From the NCBI RefSeq assembly GCF_047495875.1, contig NC_092497.1, positions 6,416,937-6,480,936 on the forward strand: 64,000 nt of DNA, written 5' to 3'. A program made the translations under genes and the position numbers. The notes under the pieces were generated by a model. The model had not been told where the DNA came from and did not search any database. It saw only the letters and a list, made by a program, of their open reading frames with translations. This stretch comes from Pithys albifrons albifrons. Taxonomy: Eukaryota; Chordata; Aves; Passeriformes; Thamnophilidae. Shown in pieces: positions 32,601 through 44,626 of the stretch. Position 1 is the stretch's first letter. Every line of letters begins with the position of its first letter.

Positions 32601-34424
32601 TTTGAAGAAAAAGCAAGTTTGTTAAGAGATTTCTGTGGGATTTCATCTATCAATTTTTACAAGATTCCCATGAAATAGATAAGGCCTAAAACAATATGTT
32701 CAGGGTCTTGTTGAACAAGTCTAATGTATCTGTAATTCACACTAGGAAGAATGTTCAGGGTATTAAATTATCCACAGACTGTAGTTGAACAATTTGATAC
32801 TGTATCTGCTAAGAGCCAAAAGAAACAAAAATCACATAAGGAATTATTTTCTGAAAAAATATTTTCTTTCTAATTTCTGATGTGTGGTGACAGTTCATCT
32901 TACATCATGTCACATTTACGCAGAGGAACAAAACCTGTTTTACAAATGGGGAGAGTAATGTAGAGGAAAAAGAAAAAAAGAGAAGATGTGTTCAGAAGAA
33001 TTCTTCTCAAACAGATCCTTACAGGATCAATTTGGACTGTGAGCAGTCAATCCAAATTTAGCAGGCAGATGGAGACAGAGCAGATGAGTAAGTGAATCCT
33101 CTTTATTTGAGGAGCTGGCAGGTGCTGTGGTTCACCAACCACCTGAGTTATGTTTTAAATAGGTTAGCATGTCAATAATTTACAGAGAAAATGTAGTTAG
33201 CAGAATGAACAAGCTAAGCATCTGGTTTACATCACTAACTGGAGGTGTGTTTCTTCAGGTAGTCTGAAAAAAGGAAGTTGACAGGAGGGGAAAAAAAACC
33301 CCAGAGTTAAATAAAGGTCTTGTTGAGAATATTTATTGACAGAACATCTCTGACAATTAAGAGGTTAAAGCGTACAGCTGAGTCTGAAGTTCATGACTAC
33401 ATAGTCCAACTCATTTTTTGGGAATTGTAAGTCAACTTCAGAGAAATTCAATTAAAAATTTGGTGATCACTTATACTTAGCTCTGGAGATGTTAAAGTCA
33501 TGGAGCATGCCTTGATGACTAAAATTTTCTGCAAATGAAGGCAAAAATAGTTTCAGCTTACTATCCAGCATTCATGAAAAATCCTAGGAAAAGGAACTCT
33601 ATTTCAAAAAGAGTAGCCCAGGATTTTTGGAAAAATCAAGAGTGTATATTAACAGAAGTAGGTGAGTTATTTAATATGCAATGTTCCTTGAAGCATTTTC
33701 TGTGCCATATTTTAACACTGTATTAGAAGAGTGCTCTGGTATGGGAAGTAGTATTTTTTGGATCAAACTGAATACCTGATTGCCTGTGCTGAATAAAGAT
33801 CAGAGGAACTGCCCAAGTCATTCAAAATTAGGGTGCTGTTTAGCTGTTACTCTTTACGGTTGTCAGCCTCTCGCTCAGCATTGCATGGAGTTATATGCAG
33901 GAATGTCTAACATTTCTAAACCATGCTTATGACAAATACATTGTAGTATTTACATGAAAATATATCATGTTATGCTACGTAGATGTACTGGAATGCTATC
34001 TATAGAATAAACAAGTTTTAAAAAATGGAAGAGTTATAAACTGGAGGAGAACCACTGCACGTAGGTGAGTGAGACTACAAAGAGGACTAGTCTGTAGGTA
34101 TGTCAAGAAGACAAATATTTCATTAAAATAAATTATTATTCTTGTACAGATGATGCCAAAATCACTTGTTAAAGTAGTAATTCTTTAATGTTTTGGGAAG
34201 TTTAGATATTTTTGTTTTCATTGCATAACTACTCACTGGAAACAAAACACCTATGTAAAAATTTTATCTATTTTCTATAGGTAGCCAGTAGGGTAAGACA
34301 GTCAAAATGTAGGTATTAGTGTGTGTCCTGTGTTTTGCTCACATATCTTTCTTCTTCAGTCTTTCCCCATCTTATCTTTTAGAGTGAAAGAGTGTTTCTA
34401 TATAATTACTTTAGAATCATTTAG
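29666..34424. other. Intergenic, no gene seen
   Basis: AT-rich sequence with T/G-rich low-complexity tracts (for example 30030-30115). The stretch at about 33050-33320, with tcctctttatttgagg, might be an unrecognised LTR, but evidence is insufficient. Confidence 0.5.
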
Positions 34425-34590
34425 AAGCAGTCATGGAATAGTCTAGTCTGGAGGGGGCCTCTGCAATTCAGCTGCACCAATATCAAACTCAGAGCACTGT
34501 TTAAGGTTAGATCAAGTAGCTTAGGGCTTGGTCGTGTCAGATTTTTAATGTTTCAAATGATGGATAGTCCACAAATCCTCTGGGCTTTTG
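34425..34590 (-). mobile_element. Old CR1 fragment, minus strand
   Basis: The plus strand has cagtcatggaatagtctagt, ggagggggcctctgcaattc and agcacc/atcaa blocks that follow the reversed CR1 3' end in order. Highly diverged and probably the oldest CR1 here. Confidence 0.55.
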
Positions 34591-34653
34591 TTTATTTGAT
34601 CATTTTTGGCAGGGTAGGAGAGTTGAGGAAAGGATAAAATTCCTAATACCTTA

Positions 34654-35478
34654 TGTTTTAATTCAGGGGAAAACTAAGGCAAGGGGCCTCTTTCCAAAAA
34701 CCCACCACAGTCTTTGAAATTAAGAGATTTTAATCAGAAAAAAACTGTATAGGAAAGGATAACAGTTCTTAACGACAAATATATGTGTGTATATACACAG
34801 AAACAGAACAGAACAAACAACAATACTGAAACTTTCAGACGCTTTAAGAGCTCTCTACCCCTTTGGGTGCAGTTCTATTTACGGACGGGGGGGGCGATGC
34901 TGTGCCTCGGGTGGGCGGCCACAGAAATCACACCCAAGGTCCAGCCAGAGCAATTCTGAAAACTCACTTGGGAATGGCGGTCACATGAGCCGGGATGGAA
35001 CTTTTCCTGTGAGCAGTGTAGAGGTCCGATCACGCGCACTTGGTGGGGGGCCCAAACCAAAAGGAAGCTCCAAGTGCCTCCACCAGCCCTGGAAAACGGG
35101 GTTCTCATCCACACTTCACCCAGAGCAGCGAAGTGAGTCCAGCAACAGGAGTAAACCACTCACCTCCTTCCCCCCCCCTCCTCCACTCCCCCCCCCTCCT
35201 CCACTCCCCCCCCTCCTCCACTCCCCCCCCTCCTCCACTCCCCCCCCTCCTCCACTCCCCCTCCTCCTCCACTCCCCCCCCGCCGCTCCGCCCCCCCCCC
35301 AGCCACATCCCCCCCCCGCCTCGTTCCCCACCTAGCCCACCTCTCCCAGTCGTTAAGTTGGCATGCAAAGCAATCAGTCACTCTTTTTGATAGCTAATAG
35401 TGAGAGGTTTTTTGTTGAGCCCCCAAACTCTGTATTGGTAGGGGAGAAAATTCTGTGATAGGTTCTGAAACTATAACA
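34654..35478 (-). mobile_element. LTR related to the ERV-L provirus, minus strand
   Basis: Its two ends match those of the provirus LTR in order: near the start ttcaggggaaaac, aggggcctctttcc, gattttaatca and ggataacagtt; near the end taggggagaaaattctgtgat and gaaactataaca. The middle is different and contains a C-rich minisatellite (35160-35330), which explains the greater length (about 825 bp). No target duplication is evident and I see no provirus next to it. Confidence 0.7.
35160..35330 (+). repeat. C-rich minisatellite (ctcctccactccccccc units)
   Basis: About seven units of 17-20 bp, nearly only C and T with one A per unit. The minus strand has many runs of G and could form G-quadruplexes. 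The Pro/Leu/His- and Gly/Glu-rich open frames here follow from the repeat and are not genes. Confidence 0.9.
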
Positions 35479-37129
35479 CCCAAACAGTTGGGTTTTTTTG
35501 CAACTTGATCTTCTGGCCATACTGCTACAAATAGAGGCCCCACATGCAGCGAGTTTAGTCTGAAAGGACACACTGCTGACCTGTTCAACTCATCCACCAG
35601 GTTACCAACTCTTTTTTTTTTTTTTTTGGTAAAGCTGTTTCCTACTGAGTTCGTACCCAGACTGTATTATTACATACTTAGTGCTGTGCTGTTCCCAGTG
35701 GGCACCAAAAAGATGAACTGCAGTTTCTGTACCAATCTGATAAATCCAAATTTACCACATGATAGATTTGTTTCTTAATATTTATTTGTTTTCTATTTTG
35801 TTTGCTTTTTTTTTAAGTTTTTTTCCTTTCTTATTGCTTAATCACCATAAGTATTACAAGATCATAATGATGATTTACCAGCAAGGAAAGATGAAGACAT
35901 GTCTCTGGAAAAAGAATTTGTATCACTTTAATCATGCTAAGTTGCATGTTCAGTTCAAACTAATGATTAAGCCAGTTTTTCTCATTGAAAATAGGCATCT
36001 GACAAGTGAAATAAAGCCAATACGTGGGAAGATACTGAATTGTTAGATTATGTCCTTAGCTTAAGGAAAGCATCCAATTAGAGTAAAAGCAATTGAATAG
36101 AGAAAATAAATTTTGTGATTTAAATATATATATATATATGTAAAGCAAAACAGATGTAAAAAAAAACCAAAACAGACAAACCAAACCAAAGGCAAACCCT
36201 TTACAAAGCCAAAAGCTTTTGTGAGTTTTCCTAAACTCATTGGACAGAACAGTGAACATAAAAAATGAAAACATTGCAGAATAACCATATCAACTGCAAG
36301 ATCTTCCTGTGCTTGCATTTGTGTGTGTAGTTAAGTAATTAAACTAACCTTTCATGGCTTTTGTATTCTGAGAAACCCAGGATGTGAAATTCTCCCCATC
36401 TGTGGATTCTGTGACCTCCACATTCTGAACAATGCTTGAAGTGCGTTTTGTGTGGTAACTGCTGCAGTTTTCCCTTCTCAATAGCCCCTTTGCAGCACCT
36501 ATATCCCAGATGAATAGCCAGCTTGATCAGTTTTTCCCTATCTTCTCTTGATAAATGTTTCCCCTTTTCCACTTGGCTGGCAGAAAGACGACCATTACAC
36601 GTTCATTTGTTTAAGCTAACAGACTGTGGTCATCTGCTCTCTGGGGAAGGCAGGAATCCAAACAGGTCTAAAATGGCATCGTTTAAGAACACAATCAATT
36701 CATTATCTTTTTCATAAAGTTCGCATGTGCACACATTAATCATAGTGGAGTGGCACTGGGCAGAAAGTTCTTACCTAAGCAAGTTCAGTGCTGCAGCATC
36801 TCTTTATCATTTAACTGCTTCTTGTATTTAGGCTTTTATTGTCTGCTCATTCAGCTGTTGTTTTATGAGTGCTGCTGTCTCCTTTGTATGCATCTGTTGA
36901 ACAATCTCAGTGAACCTTCATGCAGTGGACCCCACATGGGTCTGTGCTCTGAATGCAGTGTGTATTTGTAGATATGAGTGATATACCATGCCATATTTTT
37001 CTCCTACTCCTATCTTTTTTAAAAATAAAATAAAATTGTATATGCAGTGTGGCTTTACATGTTCTTTTGCACCTCCAGTCTGAGAGACAGGCACCAATCT
37101 CTCCTTTCTGCAGAACAGTGATAGAAGCT
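35479..37129. other. Intergenic, apart from one exon-like stretch
   Basis: Contains a (TA)n run near 36126-36139 and the exon-like stretch at 36349-36576 on the minus strand. No other feature is supported. Confidence 0.5.
36349..36576 (-). other. Exon-like open stretch, unknown protein
   Basis: On the minus strand an acceptor-like cgtctttctgccag precedes the stretch and a donor-like AG|GTTAGT ends it. The interval is 228 nt and open in one frame, with one base before the first codon and two after the last (a phase-symmetric exon). The 75 whole codons have mixed composition: a charged helix-like part (SREDREKLIKLAIHLGY), then a Cys/His-rich part (CSECGGHRIH) and FHILGFSEYK. I do not recognise the protein. 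It could be a host exon, a remnant of one, or chance; I could not identify further exons nearby. Confidence 0.3.
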
Positions 37130-37345
37130 TAGCGAAAGGCATGAAGATGTGTCAGGGGAGGTTTCAGTCAGATAAAAGGAAAATGTTTTCCACCCATTGG
37201 ATTCTTGGGAACTGGAACAGCCTCCCCAGTGAAATGAGAATGGTATCAAGTCTGTCAGAGTTCAAGAGTCATTTGGACAATGCTCTCAGGCACATGGTAT
37301 GATTCTTGTCCTGTGTAGGGCCAGTAGCTGGACTTCAGTGATGGG
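37130..37345 (+). mobile_element. CR1 3' UTR fragment
   Basis: caggggaggtttcagtcaga, gaactggaacagcctcccca and gagtcatttggacaatgctc are in the order of a CR1 ORF2 end and 3' UTR, in plus orientation. It directly precedes another CR1. Confidence 0.72.
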
Positions 37346-38515
37346 CTGATGAGAGGAAAGCAGTGGCTGTTGTCTGCCTTCACTTCAGCAAAGTTTTTGA
37401 CACTGATTTCCAGAGCATCCTCATAGGTGTGCAGAGGAAATGTGAGCTAGATGAATGGACAGTGAGGTGGATCAAGAACGGTGAATGGCAGAACTCAGAG
37501 GGTTGTAATCATTTGAGTGCAATCCAGTTGGAATCCATTCGTTAGTGAATATCAACCCCCAGGGATTGATATTCAGTCCAGACTTATTGAAATTGTTTAC
37601 CAATGACCTGGAAAAAGGGATAGAATGTGTCCTCAGCAAGTTTGTGATGATATGAAACTGGGGGAGGGGCTGATACACGTGAAGGCTGTGCTGCCATTCA
37701 GCGAGACCTGGATAGGCTGGAGAACTGAGTGGAGAAAAACCTAATGAAGTTTAACAAGGGCGAGTGTAGGGTCCTCCACTTAAGGAGGAATAACCCCAGA
37801 TGCCAGTACAAGTTAGAGGTTGATCTACTGAAGAGCAGCTCTGTGGAGAAGAACCTGGGATTCTTAGTGGAAGACAAGATGACCATAGGCTGGCAGTTTG
37901 TCCTGGCAGCCAGGAAGGCGAATGTTGTGCTGGGATGCATTGGGAAGAACATGGCCAGAAGTTGAAGGAAGGTGATCCTCACCCTCTTCTGAGTCCTAAT
38001 AAGGCCATTTCTGGAGTCTTGTGTTCAGTTTTGGTCTCCACAATTTAAGAAAGAAAAGGAGATACTGGAGAGGGTCCAGCAGAGGCCACAAAGAGGATGA
38101 GGGGTCTGGAGCATCTCTCTCATGAGGAGGAACTGTGGGAGCTGGGCCTGTTTAGTATGGAGAAGAGAGAGAGGGAATCTCATTGCTACATTTAAATATC
38201 TCACAGATGGGTGCCTAGAGGATGGTTCTACACTCTTTTCAGTGGTGCCAAGTGTCAGGATGAGGAGCAATGGTGAGAAACTAAAATAAAAGTAGTTCTA
38301 TTTAAGCATGAGGAAGAACTTTACAACTGAGGGTGGCAGAGCACTGGAAAAGCCTACCTAGAAAGGTCATGGAGTGTAGGTGACCTCGCCTTGACAGGAG
38401 GGTTGCATTGGTTGATCTCCAGAGGTCCCTTCAAACACTAAAAATTATGTGATTCAGTGTGATTCAGTGTTCCTTATGGGTCCCTTCCAACTCAGGACAT
38501 TCCACGATTCTATGA
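37346..38515 (+). mobile_element. CR1 LINE, 5'-truncated, broken RT
   Basis: It begins within the RT region (DNA for FSKVFDTDFQSIL, the RT motif with FD) and runs through cctggataggctggagaac and gtgtagggtcctccacttaa to a 3' end with gggtcccttccaactcagg and gattctatgat. At least the N-terminal RT frame and the middle are separated by stops and frameshifts. A second 3' UTR-like end at about 38400-38460 just before the last one suggests that two copies may be joined. It is an older subfamily than that at 25329. Confidence 0.82.
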
Positions 38516-40182
38516 TTAGGAAAAGAAGTAGAGACTTTATCTTTGATACTTTTGTGGCCCTCACTATTGTTTCATCTGATTCTAAAAATGTTGATTATAT
38601 TTCTACTAAATAAGTAAGTCCCCATCTCTGTGATTAAATCATTCAATGACAAAAGGGGGGAGAAGGCAATTTTGATTTTGGCTTTAAACTAGTACTGTTT
38701 TATCTACTCACTTTTGTAACTTCTTTGAGTTTTGGTGAGGTTTTTTGTAAAAACAAATGCTAATGAGTCTTTTGAAAGTATCTGATTTTGTTGCTGAATC
38801 ATCAAATCTCTCAATTTTTACCTGTAGCTTTAACATTTTTTAAAGTATATGAGGTTGTTTAGTTAATGAATATACAGGGAAAATTAATTTATTGATCTCC
38901 CATCTATTTACTCCAAATTTAATAGCCAAAGGTAAGTTTCATATCCCTTATTCTTAAATATATAAAAAATAGGAGACCTTACTTTAGATTGGGATAAAAT
39001 TCCCCCAGGGAGAAACCAGTTTATGTCCACTGTCTGTAGACATAATACAGATGGCTTCCTTAGCAGAAAAACTTTTACATGAAATTTCTCTAAAGCAGGT
39101 CTTCAATAAAAAAGATTATCTTTTTACAGTAAGTGACTATCTCAGTATGGATGTCACACTGTGGGAAGTTTAGACATTGTTGTTCTAACCCTGATGTAGG
39201 CATTCAAAGTGAACCCTAGGAAGGGAGTTTAACATTGACCTTACTTGGTCAAAGCAAAGTGAGAAACATCTCTATCTTGTTCCAATGTGATTTGACACAG
39301 CTATTTAAAAATGCAACAAAACTCTTGGGAGGCAATAGAGACTATTTCCCACTTTTTTTTTTTCCACAAAAAGTTTTAAAAAAATAATTACAGTTGTCTA
39401 TATCTCCTTATTAAAATAAAACTGTGTCAATTTATACAATATAAATGTTAGTGCCACAACAGAGAATATATTTTTCTCTTTTCTTTATAAAGCAAGTATG
39501 CATATAGTCAGTAATCATTATCTTGGAAATATAAACTGAGAATACATTTAGATTACGGTGTTTCAGTGGATCAGGCTATCTGAAGAAAAGTTAATCAACT
39601 ATTAAATCTAATACTTTGGATGTAAAGCTGTAATTAACAGCCTGTGCCTTTTGAGTCCCTCCTTTCTTTTACTCCCTGATATTTTGTGACTTTTTTAATT
39701 ATGTGTTTAAAGAAACCTGTTCTGTCAGTGTTCTTGAGGATAATACACTCTGGCAGATGGATGTGATTTAAAAACAAAACAAAACAAAAAGCAGCAGAAA
39801 CTGTTAAAGTGGCTTTTTCCAGCAGAAACTATTAAAGTGGTTTTTCTCTCTGTTTTCAGTCTGTGTCATGGAACATCATGGAAAATTACATGAGTGATAG
39901 GAATCTGATGTGATTCAGATGACTTTTGAGGGGAAAATAGTACATATTCTCTGAAGATTTCTTCTGTTCTCAGGCTGCCCACATTGTCTTTGAAAGTAGC
40001 CCATTTTGCCACAAAGTGGCAGGAAATATGCCAGAAGAGGAGGGGTTTAAATTTATAACTTCTATAGCTGTTCATAAAAAATGTAAAAAAGAAAGCAAAT
40101 CCCATTAAAAGTTCTCTGTCAGAGTGGTGTGATTTCAAGAAAAGGTTTCTAGAAAAACTTTTTTATTTGAAGTTTTATCTGC
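38516..40182. other. Intergenic, nothing recognised
   Basis: AT-rich unique sequence, with a small tandem duplication at 39793-39848. Confidence 0.55.
39793..39848 (+). repeat. 28-bp tandem duplication
   Basis: agcagaaactgttaaagtgg followed by ctttttcc is repeated directly once with one or two changes. Simple local duplication. Confidence 0.8.
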
Positions 40183-40726
40183 TGTGCTGATTTTGGCTGG
40201 GACAGACTTAAATTTCTTCACAGTGGTACGGGGTGTTGTTTTGGATTTGTGCTGAACATGGAGATGATTTTGCTCTTGCTGAACAGGGCTTACGTAGAGC
40301 CAAGGCCTTTCTGCTTTTTGTACTGCTACACTGGTGAGGAGACTGGGGGTGCATGGAAGATTGGGAGGAGAAAAAGGTGTGAGAGGTGACAAAACTCACC
40401 AAAGGGATATTCCAGACCATATGACATCATGCTCAGTATATAAAGTGGGAGGAAGAGGGAGGAAGGGGAGAGGTGATGGTGTTTATCTTCCCAAGTAACT
40501 CTTACATGTGAGGGAGCCCTGCTCTCCTGGGGATAGCTGAACACTATGGGAAGCTGTGAATTAATTCCTTGTTTTGCTTTGCATGTGTGCATGGCTTTTA
40601 CTTTCCCTATTAAACTGCCTTTATCTCAACCCTTTCACCCTTCTGATCATCTCTCAGATCCTGCATGTTTGGGAGTGAGTGAGTGGTTGGTGGAGCTTTT
40701 TGCCTGGATGGGGTTAAACCATCACA
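40183..40726 (+). mobile_element. Solo LTR, plus strand
   Basis: About 544 bp from tgtgctgattttggctggg to gggttaaaccatcaca. It has a well-placed promoter and poly(A) layout: TATA box tatataaa at 40437-40444 and attaaa at 40609-40614. The block gatattccagaccatatgac and the sequence order are known to me from a widespread bird LTR family. The start could be a few bases to the left; a convincing target duplication is not seen. Confidence 0.83.
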
Positions 40727-43637
40727 TCTCTTTTCATAAAATTTGTTTAGAACCAATTCTTGTTTTTCAACATTAAATCCTAGAAAATGAAGTTGTGTAT
40801 TTCCGATACTTTTTTGTTTGTTTGTTTGTTTTTTGAGGGAGTGGGGCTATTTCTAAAATAGAGTTTGGATTATAGGTTTATATTTTAATAAAACATGGCT
40901 TTTTGAACATTCTTAAAGCACTGTTCATAAACTTTTACCTTTTTGTATTGTGCTTTTACAGTTTCTTAGATTTTTTTTTGGGGGGGGAGGGGGAGAAGAG
41001 GCAAAATCTATGCGTATTCTAGTACAGAAAGCACATTACCTTTTTTCCATATAACGATTTTCTATTAAGTTACGAAATGTCTTCTGATAGAAATATGTAC
41101 ATGAATACATGCACCTATATGCATTCACTCTGTTCTAGAACACCAAGCTCCTGCTTGACATACCTGCTATGTTACGGAGCCAAAAGGTGTTATTTTTGAC
41201 AACTTTGAAGGTGCTTGAACAGGAGAATATGGTGCTTATGCACTGATTATATTTTTTTCTATAGATGGCAAACCTGAAATCAGGCTATAACTGATTAAAA
41301 AGAACAAAACCTTAACTTTAGAAAGAGAATTTGAAAAATCTCTGATTTCCCACTTAAAATATAATTTTCTTCACTAAGGTTCCTTCTTTAAAATGTGTTT
41401 TTTAAGTGTCATGATGCAAAAATATATGCCACAGATTGTTTCATATTTTTTAAAAAATTATTTAAAATTTTCTTAATTTTTTACCTTATTTTTCATTTGC
41501 TTTTCATGGATGCTAAATATGCTGAATAACATGCTATTTTCTTTTACATTTTTGGGAGTGAAAGAAAACATTTCAATAACTTCTCCGAAAGTTACTGTCA
41601 AACTCCTCCACTGAAATAAGAGAGCTAGCTGAGCACAGTGTGATGTGGAAACCAGAGACAGAGGGACAGAAAGTGTTATCCATCAAGATTTTTGTGAAAG
41701 AAAAGCCGCCTTGGAACAGGTTAGAAAACTCTGGTAAGAAACTGTAGTGAAGGGAGAGTTATCATCAAGAAACACTTCAAAACAATGTATGAACATTGAC
41801 ATCACTGAGTCATGTTCAGATTGTGTTGCCTTCCAGCTTATTTTTAACTTCTGTGTAGAAAAACTTGAGCACAGGTAATTCCAGGATTGTATCCTGTGGG
41901 CAGCTTGGGAACATCAGCTCTGTTCCGTCACAGATATAACAGTTATGGATAGTGCTAGCAACTACGTAGGATAGACTTGTGATTAAATAGTCAGTCACAT
42001 TCCAATTATTATGTTTTTACCATCAGCACAGAAATCAGATTTGGCAAAACAACCATCCCAGACCTCTCTCTTGAATTTAACCCTTGTCAAAGGCTCATAA
42101 TTTGTGTTAATGCTATCCATTGCACCTGTGCAAGAATAATGTTGCTGCTAAGCATAAACAAGATTTAATTCCACTATTTGCTTATATAGTTCTGTAGCTA
42201 CTTAAAATAATTTCTAAATGTTCATTCATCTCCTTTTAACCTCACAGCTAATAATTAATATTGTTTTCCTACAAGGAATAGAAAATTGTCTGTGAAAGAA
42301 GAAAATAAAAATAAAATGTGCTGTCAACCATCAAGAATTTCAAAGACACTATCAGTCACATAATTTTTTGTTTATTTGTTGTTTGTGTTTGTTATGGTTT
42401 CACTTATTTGTGTTGGGTCAAATCTGTCAAGTAACTTTAAATGAGGATAATCTTTGGGTGGAAGTATAGACACGATATCTGCAATTTATTTTGGATTAAC
42501 ACACATCACAACACACACAGACACATACCATTCTTTTGTTTTAAGTACCAATACTATATTTATAAAATTCCAGTCTCTTGACCAGTTGCTTATAGATGTT
42601 TACACATAACTAGGATTGATTTTTTTAGAATAATAAATTCCTGTCTTTTCCCACTATGAGAAATAAAAGAAACAATGTTGCCAATGTTGTACCTTTAAAG
42701 TCTTTATTTTTTCACATTTGAACATAGCTTATTGCTTCTCTTTCTTTGTCCTTCACTGCTTCCTCCCTCCCTCTCTCTTTCTCTCCTTCCCTCCCTCTCT
42801 TCTTCTTTCCCTCCCTCTCTCTCCCTTTCCCTCTCTTCCTCTCTCCCTTCCATTTCTTCTTTACAAGCTATATATTTTGTCTTTGAACATCACCCTCTCA
42901 ACTCTTAATAAAGTTCCTTACTAGAAATTTTACTTGAAAGTCTACTTCTGACATATATTTTCCCCTTGGTACAATGTAATAAGCTGGGAATACTCTTTTT
43001 CTCACAGTCAGATCCACAGTCAAAATCAAAATGTGTATTCCTAAAAATTACTTGTCTATTGTTGTTCAAATTCTCACTATATTCAGTGGAGACTGTGGGA
43101 AGAATTCTGTATTGTTGTTCACACAGGTGTCTAGTGTCCTTTCACACACCTGTTGTTGAGTGTGGTCTCCCATTTAGCTACCTTTCCCAGAAGGAAAGGT
43201 TTGAGACATACCTACTAATAGAGTTAAGGTGATCTGACTGGCCTCTAAATCCAGGGTAAACTGAATAGCTGGCCAAATGTAGATTCCAATTCAGGATTTG
43301 AATTGCTTCACTCTAGATTTGGCTATAGGTCATTTGAGTGCAACGGGAGCCTGGACACAGATAAAGAACAACGCTGTCCATGCTACCTGTCATGTAGTTA
43401 GTAATTCTAACCTGCAATAATGGAGCAAATAATGGGATCGTCTTCCTCCAAAGCTTATGAGGAATGCTCCTGGCTTGGTAAAGCACAATAATTAAGAACA
43501 GGGTATTTTGAGGTTGTTTTTTTTGTTGTTCTTGTTGTTTTCTTTGTTTTGTTTTGTTGTTTTTTTTTTTAATTTGTTATTGTTATTACTTCTAGTGTGA
43601 GTGAAAGATAGTCTTGTTCCAATTATACTGATATTTG
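40727..43637. other. Intergenic, no gene seen
   Basis: AT-rich sequence. A CT-rich tract (about 42755-42855, ctccctccctctctc-type) is the only low-complexity block. Confidence 0.55.
42755..42855 (+). repeat. CT-rich tract
   Basis: Irregular cttccctccctctc units on the plus strand, about 100 bp. Confidence 0.8.
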
Positions 43638-44626
43638 TGTATTGGGTTTGCATAGTAACATTTTGGTATTGGTAGAGGCCACAGGTATGGTTTCTATGAG
43701 AAGCTGCTGGAAGCTCTTCCCCCATGTCCAGCAGAGTCAATTCCAGCTGGCTTCAGGATGCACCCACCACTGGCCAAGGCTGAGCTTATCAGAGATGATA
43801 GTATCACCCTTGTGATAACAGATTTAGGAAGGTAAAATAAAGGTTTTGCACAGATTGTGTCCAGAGAAGAGAGGAGTGAGGCTATATGAGAGGAACAGCC
43901 CTGCAGACTATCAAGTCTGCAGAAGGAGGGGTAGGAGGTGCTCCAGTTGCCAGAGCTGAGATTCCCCTGCAGCCTGTAGTGCAGGCCATGGTGGGGCAGC
44001 TGTGACCCTGCAACCCATAGAGGTCCATGGTGGAGCAGAAATCCACCTGCAGTCCCTGAAGGAGCCCATGTCAGAGCAGGTGGGTGCCCCAAGGATGCTG
44101 TGACCCCATGGGAAGACTGTCCTGTAGTAGGGTCCTGGCAGGGACATGCAGACACATGGAGAGAGGAGTCCACGCTGGAGCAGGTTTTGCTGGGACAACA
44201 TGTGGCCATAGGGGGTGGTTCACACTAAAGTAGCCTGTGCCTAAAGGACTGCACCTCATGGGAGAGTTACCCACAATGGAGCAGTTCATGAAGAACTGTT
44301 GTTCATGAAATAGACTCACAAGGGAGAAGTTCTTGGAGTACTATCTTCAGTGGAGGGACACCTTGCAGGAGCAGGGGAAGTACTCTGACTGCTCTCCCTG
44401 AGCAATGGCAGGAACAACCTGTGATGAACTGACCATAACCTTCATTCGGCAAGAGGTGGCAGAGCCTGGTAAAGAGGTGTATGGGAGGAAGTGTTTTCCC
44501 TGTGACAGTAATCAGTGAGTGATCTCTCCCTATCCTCATCTCAACTAATGAGCTTTTTGTTATACATGACGTAAAGTAACAGAGAGGTTTTGAGGGGTAC
44601 CTGGCAAGCCAGGGTCAGCCTCCCCA
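43638..44626 (+). mobile_element. Solo LTR of about 1 kb, plus strand
   Basis: It starts tgtattgggtttgcat and ends near ggcaagccagggtcagcc. A long series of imperfect repeats built around gggtcc/ccatggagcagg-type segments fills the middle, as in a long bird LTR family I recognise. aataaa lies at 43836-43841. The flanks atttg (43633-43637) and gtttg (44627-44631) may be a degraded 5-bp target duplication. No internal viral sequence is next to it. Confidence 0.8.

Noticed and set aside
33050..33320. Possible LTR with a tttattt/aataaa-like signal
   Set aside because: No defined ends, no target duplication and no similarity to the other LTRs in the window could be seen.
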